This document shows, piece after piece, positions 10,082 to 19,200 of a DNA stretch of 21,338 bases. Positions within the stretch are counted from its first letter, which is position 1; each line of letters starts with the position of its first letter. Under the pieces are notes generated by a model. It saw only the letters and a program-made list of their open reading frames with translations, searched no databases and was not told the origin of the DNA. This DNA is from Pelargonium cotyledonis (Eukaryota > Streptophyta > Magnoliopsida > Geraniales > Geraniaceae): the NCBI GenBank assembly GCA_036897625.1, contig JAYMTA010001181.1:1-21338 (forward strand). The letters run 5' to 3'. A program made the position numbers and the translations under genes.

Positions 10082-10257
10082 GGATTATGCCATCTAAATT
10101 ACCCCCTAATGATAGTAATGGTACACAAACTAAGATCTGTTACTCATTTTGGTACATGAAATTTAAATAAATAATAAATAAAAAAAACGAGCATGTAGTT
10201 TCGTGTACCAAATTGAGTATTAGACTAAAATTAGTGTACCATTAGTGTCATAAATCC
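10082..10257. mobile_element. Small Mutator-type TIR element (about 176 bp)
   Basis: Long imperfect inverted repeats: the left arm holds TAATGGTACACAAACTAAG and CTCATTTTGGTACATGAAA; the reverse strand of the right arm holds TAATGGTACACTAATTTTAG and CTCAATTTGGTACACGAAA. The outer end of the right arm, GGATTTATGACACTAATGGT, resembles GGGATAAATGCACTAATGGT of the larger element at 11816-13231. Non-coding. It ends about 43 bp before the TATA box of the short gene at 10400. Confidence 0.75.
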
Positions 10258-10300
10258 AAAGCTCCACTATGCCCAACTCTCCCACAAAGCTCCTCAAAAC

Positions 10301-10310
10301 TATATAAAAA
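10301..10310 (+). promoter_or_regulatory. TATA box of the short gene
   Basis: TATATAAAAA fits the plant TATA consensus well. With a start site about 30 bp downstream, the leader would be about 65-70 nt with one early upstream ATG near 10331 and one near 10378. The leader is inferred. Confidence 0.65.
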
Positions 10311-10399
10311 CCAGCTACTTGTCATAGTAGATGCACACATTGCATCTTCCACTTGCTCTTTCCTGGAAAGAGCTCTCATGCAATTGATAGAAAATAAAG

Positions 10400-10654
10400 A
10401 TGGCTAGTGCCGAGGTTTCTATTTCTAATACCCAAAGTGGGAGCTTCCAGGACCAAGAGAGTTCCATGGAGGGTTCGCCAAGCAACAGAGAAGCAAGTAA
10501 ATCCCGGTTCGGGAAAGTACTTGCACACAGAGCACTCATGTGCGGTTCAAGCAGTCGCTCGGGAGGAAGAAGAAAGGGCAAAACTGATGGGGATGCCAAG
10601 ACTTCACCAAGCAGGCTAAGCAAGGTTACTTTGGCTGATGAAGCAGAGAACTAG
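10400..10654 (+). CDS. Candidate short gene, Ser-rich basic protein of 84 aa, function unknown
   Basis: The open frame starts at ATG in good context (A at -3, G at +4) and ends in TAG. It begins MASAEVSISNTQSGSFQDQE and ends LADEAEN. I do not recognise the family. The protein is hydrophilic, with an acidic, Ser-rich first third and a basic middle (SKSRFGKVLAHRALMCGSSS then RSGGRRKGK). It has no signal peptide, membrane segment or Cys pattern, so it is probably cytosolic or nuclear. A strong TATA box at 10301 supports transcription. There is no intron signal within the frame. An overlapping +1 frame (10407-10619) and an antisense frame also stay open, which weakens the coding inference. It could be a lineage-specific gene, the remnant of a larger gene, or chance. 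Confidence 0.5.
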   Translation: MASAEVSISNTQSGSFQDQESSMEGSPSNREASKSRFGKVLAHRALMCGSSSRSGGRRKGKTDGDAKTSPSRLSKVTLADEAEN

Positions 10655-10845
10655 AGAGAAAACTATTCGAATATGCACTGTTGTAGTATCTTTCGGTAAT
10701 CTACTTATCTTATTGGAGATCTATTCTGTTACTTGAGATATATCAAGACGGTACTCTACTGTGTGTCCCTTTTTAGTTGAAAATGATGTCTTCTTTTGTG
10801 TTTTCAGAGTGTACATGTCCGGATAGATGGTGACATGACACTAAC

Positions 10846-10993
10846 TAAAGCAGGCAATTTGGACCCGAATCTGCGGACATCCAAAATGCCACCCACATTT
10901 TTGCCCGATTAATTTTCGGGTTGTGCCAAGTTCATCATGTGAAAATTGTGGGCTGGGTCGGGCAAACCCAGAACCCGAACTGCCAGCTCGATC
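10846..10993. mobile_element. Short TIR element, AGAGCTGRCAATT family (about 148 bp)
   Basis: The left end AAGCAGGCAATTTGGACCCG faces GAGCTGGCAGTTCGGGTTCT (reverse strand of the right end). GGCTGGGTCGGGCAAACCC lies inside the right arm. It is the fifth recognisable copy of this family in the window, about 190 bp past the short gene. Confidence 0.65.
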
Positions 10994-11390
10994 TAACACC
11001 AACATCAGACTATATCATGATGTAGAATATACATGAAAATATGAAATCACTAAAAGTAAATTTGACAAGTGGATTTGAAACTAAGGCAATGCCATGAGGT
11101 GGAAAATTGTAAGGAAAGCATAATTAGGCATATGATAGTTAAAAACATTAATCAGAGGAAGTTTTGTTACATACTGTATACCGCATGCTCTTTCCAACCA
11201 GTGGCGGCGGTTTAACCGTGACCTGAAACACAACGAGAAAAATAAAGATCCTGGTTAATATAAAAGTGAATGGTGAGGATGGTGTCATGTTCTAAGGTAT
11301 ACCCAACATGATAAGAACAAGTCATTTTCTAGCTATAGACCATGATATAAGTTAGAGTTACAAGCCAATAAAAGATAAAGAAAAAAATCT
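10994..11390. other. Spacer, nothing recognised
   Basis: Non-coding, AT-rich sequence between two repeats. No open frame with protein character on either strand. Confidence 0.5.
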
Positions 11391-11553
11391 CAGCCAAAGA
11401 ATTATGGATTGAGACTTGGCTAAATCAATGAGTAAATGTCACTCACGATTTAACACTCATACCTATCCCGATAAATTTGTGGGCGCGGAGCACCCGCCTG
11501 AATCCATTTCTTTTGTGTCTTGGTTGAGTCTCAGCCAATAACTCTTTGGCTAG
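11391..11553. mobile_element. MITE-like inverted-repeat element (about 160 bp)
   Basis: CAGCCAAAGAATTATGGATT at the left is mirrored by CTAGCCAAAGAGTTATTGGC on the reverse strand of the right end. The arms continue with GAGACTTGGCTAA and GAGACTCAACCAA, an inverted repeat of about 35 bp. The interior includes GGGCGCGGAGCACCCGCC. No coding capacity; I could not assign a superfamily. Confidence 0.6.
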
Positions 11554-12049
11554 GAGGCAATACATTTATATATAAAAAAGAACGAAACCATAAGGTTAAA
11601 CTCATACCGGATCTCCCAACTGTACACTCAAAAGTTTGATCCTCCAACAATTTCCAAAATTACTAACATATCTCAACTTATCTATTTCATCATCAATATC
11701 CAAAACCTCAAATTTTACCATTTATGCCCTTCAATGAGTGAGATTTCAGCACATATCATTATCTTGGTAGGAATCCGAGACAATAACTAAAGATGATATG
11801 AAATAGGGTTAAAGGCATCAACGGTACCCAAACTTTGAGCTAAATCTCAATTTAGTACCCAATCTTTAATTGTGCCAAACTTAGTACCTACATTTTTATT
11901 TTCAACCAAATTCAGTGCCCACCGTCAACTGATCCGTTAACTAGCTGATGTGGCAGTTAAAAAATTTCCGATGACCGGAAAATTCAAGACATGAATTTGC
12001 CGGCGACCGAAAAATTCAAGATATAATTTTTCCAGCGACGGAAAACTCA

Positions 12050-12192
12050 AAACATCAAATTGACTCAAAAATTGAAACCTCAAACATCAAATTGACTCAA
12101 AAATTGAAACCTCCAACATCAAATTAACCCAAAAATTGAAATCCCAAACATCATAATGATACCCCAAACATCAAACTGAAACAAAAATTTCA
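12050..12192. repeat. Subterminal tandem repeat, about 31 bp, 4-5 copies
   Basis: Units start AACATCAAATTGACTCAAAA at about 12051 and 12082, then diverge at about 12113, 12146 and 12166. It lies directly inside the left TIR of the Mutator-like element. Confidence 0.8.
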
Positions 12193-12239
12193 GGAACAAA
12201 AAAAAAACAAAAAACCCAAAATTTCTAGAAAGCAAATCT

Positions 12240-12990
12240 GAGAGGGAGGAGATCTGAGTCATGGCGGCCGAGCAAATCTGAGATGGAGGACATCGGCCTA
12301 CAAACCAGGGAGAGTCATCGCGTCGGTGGAGTTGCCGAGTCCGTGCTCCAAGCGGTGAGGAAAACATTGCCGAGTATGTGCTCCACCATCGAGACCGTCG
12401 TCGGCCTCCGCAATCTCCAACAACAACATACACGGCTAAGCCACTATCTTCGAGGACAGAGAGAGTGAGGCAAAGCCACTGTCTCTTAGCCTAAACCCCA
12501 TCGCTAGCCCCTCTCTTTCCCTTCCAAAATCCCCCATAATCACCCACCAATCTCTTCCATTTTCTTCTTCACTGTCTCGCGATGCTCTGAGCACCAGACC
12601 CACGAGCCCTCTCCATTAGCTCCAGAGTCTCTTCTTCTCCAATTTCGCCTGGTTTCACTTCTCCAAGCGATGAGTCCACCACAATTGCTCAGGTTCTACT
12701 CCTGCTCTCTGATCTCCTTTACTTAATTCGTTGTTTGGTTTCTAAGAAAATGCAGGAAAAGGAAAAGAAAATTATTAGAAAGTGAAAAGTTTGGGTTTTT
12801 TCATTATTTTTATAATTTTTTGACAACATGTTGAATTATTGATTGTTGGGTTTTGTTTGAATTGCAATTTTTGATGTTGTTAATGCATTTTCAATGTGTG
12901 GTTTAGTCTGTGAATTGTGATAAAACTGAATGCTTGGAGTGTAGGTCGCGAAGAGATTGAAGAAGACTGCAAGGTATATAAGAGATTGGG
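12240..12990 (+). pseudogene. Gene-like fragment captured in the Mutator-like element
   Basis: This stretch is richer in G+C than its surroundings. It includes an open frame of 61 aa from an ATG at 12283, then a pyrimidine-rich, Ser/Pro-coding stretch like a 5' leader or transit-peptide exon. A clean exon-intron-exon pattern follows: GCTCAG at 12692, GTTCTACTCC donor, a T-rich intron 12693-12944 (252 bp), acceptor TGTAG, then an exon. The joined reading gives SPSDESTTIAQ then VAKRLKKTARYIRDW before the right TIR. The frame upstream is broken by a TGA near 12586, so no intact protein is encoded here. The peptide is reminiscent of a chloroplast membrane protein family (DUF3611), but that is a weak guess from memory. 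Confidence 0.45.
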
Positions 12991-13231
12991 TAGTTTAGGT
13001 GACCGGAAAATTCATCTCTTGAATTTTTCGGTCGCCGGATAATAAGAACTTGAACTTTCCGGTCACCAGCGTGTCACATCATCAATTTAACGAACTTTTT
13101 TACGGGAGTAGACGGCGGGTACTAAATTTGTTTGAAAATAAAAATGTAAGTATTATGTCTGGCACAATTAAAGATTGGATACTAAATTGAGATTCAGCCC
13201 AAAGTTTGGGTACCATTAGTGCATTTATCCC

Positions 13232-13949
13232 AATTATGTTTAAAATTAGTTTCCTCTTTATACTATGAAAAAAAAGGCTCAGGACCCGTTTGGGGTTTGC
13301 TCGGATCGGCGGCGGCCCCTTGGCTCATCGACCAACTCGTAAATAAAAAATTTGCACTATCAAAATGAAAAACATTACGAATAATCAAATCGAAGTGTGT
13401 TGGAATCCTTTCCATCATCCTAGATAATCAAGTCGTATACACTTGAATCCTCCCCTATCTTGAAGAACACGAACAATTGACAATGATTACACGTTAAGCC
13501 TAAGATAATCATGTGAAGGTCTTTGTTGGTCGCCCATCATCACCACAAGGTCTGTCTTTTGATTCTGTAAAAAACTTGAAGGTTAATCTAATAGTTTCAA
13601 TTGAACCACGCCTTCCGATAAGGTTGCAACTGCCATTACCACAACAAATCTTTAGTTGTCCCATGCACACACCAAACGAAAAGCCCACAATGAATCTACT
13701 TTGTCACTACTTTATAAAATCTAACACATTAACTTGCTATCGAGTAAGAACTCTGTGTCATACCGAGAGAAATCGTAATTTCTTAATTACAAACTCAATA
13801 AATTGTCGTTGCCCTGAAAGTCAAGAGTAGTTGTGCGAAAACATTAGCCAACTCTTAAAAAAAAACTCTCAAAACCCGTAGTATACACCACTTAAATACA
13901 ATACATAAAGTATATCATATTTTCGGATAATAATTTATTAAGACTTGTG
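13232..13949. other. Spacer and upstream region of the 94-aa membrane protein gene
   Basis: No gene recognised. A frame of 105 codons (13513-13830) starts without an ATG and has no domain character. The last 100 bp are AT-rich (for example GTATATCATATT at about 13911) and should contain the core promoter of the downstream gene, but no single TATA box stands out. Confidence 0.5.
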
Positions 13950-14162
13950 GAGTCAGACCGTTTCAACGTTTTGAATTCTCGGTCTCGGCTCAAGCTCGAG
14001 CCTCGTTGCCTTGCTGAACTGTGTAAGGCTCAACTGACTCGGTCCGGTCCACCACTAACCAGATCGAATCTCCTATCGTTCTCTCAGTCAGCCTCCTCGT
14101 TCCAGATCGGCTGCTCAATTTCCCGATCTGCTCTATCTTTCGTCCTCTCGATCTGCTCTGAG

Positions 14163-15039
14163 GTAACCATAGTTTATGCTGGTTTAATTTTCGGTTCTGG
14201 TTTTGGTTTGTTGGAATTGGGTTTTCTGTTTTGTTTGTAAATCTGGATTGGTTGCTGTAAATCTGATAGCTTTCTCCTTGATTGGTTTGCTTTGTTCTGA
14301 TTTTGATTGCATCTGAGAGCTCTTATACGCATTTATTCGAATCCTAAATATGTGAATTTCAGTGAATTTCAGTGTTGCAGTATAGGTATATGAATAGGTT
14401 CTGATCTCTCACATAGCTCATGGGTAGCTAAATATGTCTTTTTTTTCTAACTTCAAATTTCTAAAGTCTGTGTTTTTGTGTGGTTTCAATTCGTTTTGTG
14501 AAATTATCTTGTATATTTAACCTCATGGTCTAAAACATCTTTAGTATAAGCTTGTGACTTTGCTTTGTGAAAGTTTCTAAAGTTAAATATCTGATTTTGG
14601 TGGATTCAACTTTCAAGATTTTATAGTTTATGTTTGACGAAGGTATGGTTTATACAAGGTTGCTCAATTGTAACCCAAAATATGTGATTTTTGAACTTAT
14701 AGTACGAGGCAGATTAGTCAATCCATCACATTTGTTGCTACATTTGTTGCTATATGCTTCATTAATCATGTGGTTATATTGATTATTTGAATGAATTGAT
14801 TTTTATATGTATGGTTTGGTTTATTGGATGAGTCTTAGGCAATTTGAGATTACACATTCCCTACTTCTTGTACTGCCTCGGCTGTGTTTTAAAATCAGTT
14901 GCCTGATAATTTTATTTTTGAACCGTTTGTTTAGATGCAAAATGGACCTTTAGTTTTGTAGGATGTGGTTACACTCTTAAACAACCTTTCGTTTTTGTGT
15001 GGATTGGTCCTTAATTTTCATATTTGTGCTATACAATAG
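14163..15039 (+). other. Intron in the 5' leader of the 94-aa membrane protein gene (877 bp)
   Basis: The donor is CTCTGAG then GTAACC at 14163. The acceptor is ACAATAG ending at 15039. The leader exon before it (about 13950-14162) is C/T- and G+C-rich and contains no ATG, which suits an untranslated exon. The intron is T-rich, as in plants. A large intron in the leader is common in constitutively expressed plant genes and can raise expression. Confidence 0.65.
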
Positions 15040-15069
15040 GTTTGGTTGAGGAAGGTTATTGCATTAGCT

Positions 15070-15354
15070 ATGGTTCTCGACAGCGTATTATCTTCTTCAC
15101 CCCATAGGAGATCATCATCGTTCAGAAAGCCGAATGAGTTCGGGAGTTGGTCCACACTTGTCCAAAGGCATCGGTTCTTGTTAACAGCTCTTACTCTCCT
15201 GGGTTTTCTCTGTACAATTTATCTCTACTTCGCCGTAACGTTAGGTGCCACTGAAACTTGCTTCGGTTTGACCGGAAGAGAGAAAGCAATGTGTCAGTTG
15301 GACAAGGCTAAAGTCTCTGCAGCCGCTGCCAACGGAAAACTGAAATTTCTTTAG
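15070..15354 (+). CDS. Small single-pass membrane protein, 94 aa, unknown function
   Basis: The frame starts at the first ATG of the spliced leader (MVLDSVLSSSPHRRSSSFRK) and ends LKFL then TAG. The upstream extension of the frame has no ATG and lies in the leader, so I chose 15070. The N-terminal 35 residues are Ser- and Arg-rich. One hydrophobic helix follows (about 36-59, FLLTALTLLGFLCTIYLYFA). The short C-terminal part has two Cys (TETCFGLTGREKAMCQ), a pair that could form a disulfide if lumenal. The positive N-terminus suggests N-in, C-out topology. I recognise it only as the type of small, conserved, uncharacterised plant membrane protein. The 5' leader intron and codon composition support a real gene. 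It converges on the uL3 gene. Confidence 0.8.
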   Translation: MVLDSVLSSSPHRRSSSFRKPNEFGSWSTLVQRHRFLLTALTLLGFLCTIYLYFAVTLGATETCFGLTGREKAMCQLDKAKVSAAAANGKLKFL

Positions 15355-16291
15355 TACTTGGATAATTGTGCACACTGATTTAGAAATTATTGTATCATCT
15401 TTGTTGGTTGGTTTGGAAGAATTGGTATTCAGATATTGTGTCTAGTTCTTGTATGGTATAGTGTAATGTTGAGCTCATTCAGATTTGGAAGCTACAATCA
15501 CCTCAGTAGCTTCCTTTTCTTTCATAAGGCTGTGTGTTCTGTAAAGTATACATTTTATGTAATTTTATCTCAAAATCCAATCTATCTGACTCTTAAGAGC
15601 CTGTTATGCTTGCTGTACTGATTTATTTAATAATCAGAAAGCTATTTTTACCAAAGCCTGTTTGTTCTTGTCCAAATTATTCAGAATTTTACCTCTTTTG
15701 GCATCAAATAATGCATATTTCAGCATCTGAACATACAAGTTCTGCAGATCTTGGAATTGAAAAGTTAAAAATTTGCAGAATTTGACATAAGTGACCTTGC
15801 AAAATTGTAGAAAACATCAGTTTATCAGGCATGCATTACCTTAATCATCTACTGATATTCCGAACTTTCTGATATTTAAGAAAAAAAAATGCAATACTCA
15901 GTACTCAATCAAGAATTAGAGCAGGATATGATTATTACAAAGCCATTCATGTTCATTTCCATTCTTGAATCAAAAATTATAATCCAAACGCTATCTCACA
16001 TTAAGCATAGGTCTGAAAATGGCTAAATTTCTGAGTTTTCATTTATTTGAAAACTGAATCCCAACTAAATGAGAAGGGCACCAAACGAGATACATGGTTA
16101 GAAAATTTCATATTCAGAGTAAAAAGAATCTTTCCTCGCAGCTGCAATCGATTCTATGATAGGATAAACTCAAGAAACTGATATCCGCTGGTCTTCCCGT
16201 ATCAGATATCTTCAATTCTATCTATGACTGCAAGATGCTTAACCTGACAAAATGACATGCCAACGGTCGTACGGATTTTGAACTTGGATGC
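15355..16291. other. Convergent 3' region between the 94-aa gene and the uL3 gene
   Basis: It should hold both 3' untranslated regions. No gene seen. A terminus of the GGTAGCGTTTGG repeat family is present at about 15935-15996 (TTATAATCCAAACGCTATC), without a matching left end. Confidence 0.6.
15935..15996. mobile_element. Truncated copy of the GGTAGCGTTTGG MITE family
   Basis: CATTCATGTTCATTTCCATT followed by TTATAATCCAAACGCTATCT matches the right-hand portions of the two elements in HGSNAT-like intron 8 (6654-7020). No left terminus was found upstream, so this is a fragment. Confidence 0.5.
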
Positions 16292-19200
16292 TTAATCAGC
16301 TTCCATAAAAGGATCTACATTCCCAAGATCAGCAATCAATGGTTCCATCTGTGACCCATCTTCATCTTCAGGAGGAAAATAGGTGGGAAAAGGAAGCTGC
16401 GAAATATCAGGTTTCTTGTAAATAGCATCTTTTATAAACACGAAATTTCCTTCCGCACCAGGGACCTGTATTAAAATTGCAGGCACAATAAAAACATGGA
16501 ACCAAAAATGTACAAAATACAAGGGAAAACTAGGGCTGGTAATTTGGGTAATGACCCCCATGACACGACATGAATTTAAGTACGTGTTGAACCCATTTAA
16601 CATAATCATATTCGAGTTTATTCACTAAACCCATTTAATAATCGGGTTGTGTGCATGTTGAACGTGTGTAACCATACTAACTTGTTTAATTAAACAGCTC
16701 ATAAACGAGAAACTGTAATTTTTCAAACATATAGTGTAAAAAATGAACCATATAAGTTAAATAAGTCGAAATATTGGGCCATGTTGGGTCAACATCAACC
16801 TATTTATTCAAATGTGACGGACTGGGTCGAGTAATTTTGAACCCAATTGTTTAATGGTGTTAGTTGTGTCAACCTGATGATAAACGGTTTGTGTCGTGTT
16901 ATTCAACTAGACTAATAAGCGGGCCAGGTTCGGTTTGACTTGATTAACACAATAATGAACTTTCAACATGAAATGAACACGACCCGTGAACACGTATTGC
17001 CACCCCTAAGAAAAAACTATGTTTTGAATGTTCTCTTTTAAATAGTTTTACCCATCCTATGAGTGATAAGTCTAGAGCAAGGAGAAAAAAAAATGAAAAA
17101 CATGAAAAGATCACAGCAAATTTTTTTGCCCATATTTGATATCTATGACTTATGTTGCTTGCAGCAATGTCACAACATGCAATTATATCATGCAACAAAA
17201 AATATCCTCACCACATGTTAAACAAAATTTAGGACCACTTCATTTTCTGATTATTCCAAATCACTTGGCCATGTTAACAAGGGTTGAAATTGAAAAAAAT
17301 ATTCAAGAGCAGGAATTATCTCAAGGTTGAATATAGAGAGAACTGTCAGCTCCTGTACTTTACAAAATTAACCAAGCTCTTAAATCCTAACAGTGAAAAT
17401 GTCGAGAGAACCATACCTGGCCTTTTACCCACATTAAATTCCTTGCAGGATCAATTTTGTAGATCCATACATTTTTCACAGTAATTTGCTCTGCACCCAT
17501 GTGCCCAGGCATTTTTTTGCCTCTAAAAACCTGTTCACTGTATTTGTAAGCAACATATACAATCCAGTGGCAAAACGATGCAGCAATAGACGCGTAAACA
17601 TGCACTCATTTGTAGGAGAAAAGTCATGTCCACTTCATACCATGCAGATAACGTATGGTAATGACTCGGATAAAAAAGTTTTTTAAAGGTTCCCATGAGA
17701 ACGTGACTTGCATAAAAAAATATCATGCAAAATATATGATACTCCACACTAAAGTTGTGTGTGCTTTTGTTTCCCAGCAAAAATATGCTGACAACGTTAA
17801 TCAGTCAAGTTGGCAATAAAAATATACCATGGACCTATGACAGTAGAGGTCTCTGTAAAGGAAGAAAAAAAATAAGTAAACACGCATTTACCATGAATAG
17901 TCATATAGATGTATACATACTAAAACACAAATGATTAGAAACATATAACTTGTTACATCTTATCAAAGACAGCTTAAAACTACTGAGATAAATGATATAG
18001 GCATCATAAGCAATAAAAGAAGTCAAGAAGAACGGTGCGTGAAAAGCTGCTACCAGGATGCAGAATAAGATAACATAAAAGAAAGTATTGTCCATACAAG
18101 TCAGATAGATATATCATCTGTCAGAACTACATCCAAGTGGATAACAACAATTAAAAACAGAAATCGGTACTACACAAACTCAAGAAGGCATGCTATTTTA
18201 CTTCATCAAAGCCAATTCATCAGTCAAGCTATACATACAGTTTTCCTCAGCACACCGGATTTAAAGTGTGGCTCTTTTTTCTTCCATCCAAAAAGACATG
18301 TTTTATGTTCATATTCATATATGCCATTACGAAGACCGCTTGAGTGCAAAGCTAATACGGGAGATTTTTTTATTTGCATTATTAAAACTTTATCAATACG
18401 ACCAAAAAAAGAAACTAAAACAGCTCCAGAAAATATACATACTAAATAAAGGTTTTAGAGCTTCAACAACCACAAGGAATCCACGTACCTTCCCAGGTGC
18501 ATCTCTCTGACCTGTAGAACCAAGACCTCTATGTGATAATGATGCACCATGAGATGCAGGCATTCCTTTAAATCCATGCCTTTTCATCACACCCTGGACA
18601 CATAAAATGAAACATGTTATACAAATGGGAAAAATAGCTCATTGGTTATCTCACACATCAACATTCCACTTTTAATGTATGTACCGACATACAAAAAATA
18701 ATAAGATGAAGTAGACAAACTGAAACTAATGCCTTCATCAATAACAGTGGTGCAAGGTAGAACACATAACAATAATATTAGTAACACCACTAACATATAA
18801 GCAAATGTTACATTATATATTGTATTAAGTCTAAACACAATGACAATGAACAAATCATAATTCAGAAGTTGTACATTTTTAAAAGACCTAGTATTTTAAA
18901 AGGCACAAGGCACATTACGGGAGCTAAGGATACATGGTGAGGCATGGGCTTCAATGAAGCGAAACCTGATTTTGGAAGAAAAAAAATATATAAAAAAATA
19001 AACTAACTAAAATTCATAGTCATAGATAGATGCAGAGGCTGAAACTTGACTTAACAGTAAAATTGCCACCTTGGTCCCAAATTTGAGTGAGAGCAACAGC
19101 CTCTCAACAAAAGCAAGTGCAAGGAAGCTCACATAATTACCCTCCCCAGACCTCACAATATTGAGAGTAGCGTGCATTGTACCATCTTTATAACCATATA

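Larger units (their letters stand above)
11816..13231. mobile_element. Mutator-like non-autonomous element with TIRs of about 230 bp (Pack-MULE candidate)
   Basis: The left TIR (11816 to about 12040) and right TIR (about 12999-13231) match over nearly their whole length. Examples: TGGTACCCAAACTTTG or CGGTACCCAAACTTTG, CAATCTTTAATTGTGCCA in both, ACATTTTTATTTTCAA in both, and GGCGACCGAAAAATTCAAGA in both. Ends are GGGTTAAAGGCAT and GGGATAAATGCAC. TIRs this long are characteristic of Mutator-like elements. No 9-bp target-site duplication was obvious by eye. The interior encodes no transposase. It holds a short-period tandem repeat and a gene-like, GC-richer segment (12240-12990) described separately. 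Confidence 0.82.

Noticed and set aside
10315..10623. 102-codon antisense frame over the short gene, and the 70-codon +1 frame at 10407-10619
   Set aside because: Both overlap the better-supported frame at 10400, which has the first ATG in good context downstream of the TATA box. The Leu- and Ser-rich antisense product is the usual mirror of Ser-rich coding sequence.
11391..11553. A tRNA-derived SINE reading of the inverted-repeat element
   Set aside because: No A-box or B-box promoter pattern could be recognised and no terminal A-tract with target duplication; the long inverted arms fit a MITE better.
12119..12433. 104-codon open frame on the minus strand within the Mutator-like element
   Set aside because: It has no ATG at its start, runs into the T-rich complement of the tandem repeat, and lies antisense to the gene-like fragment. 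It is better explained as a shadow.
13513..13830. 105-codon open frame on the plus strand
   Set aside because: No ATG at the claimed start, no domain or compositional signal, and no splice context linking it to the downstream gene.
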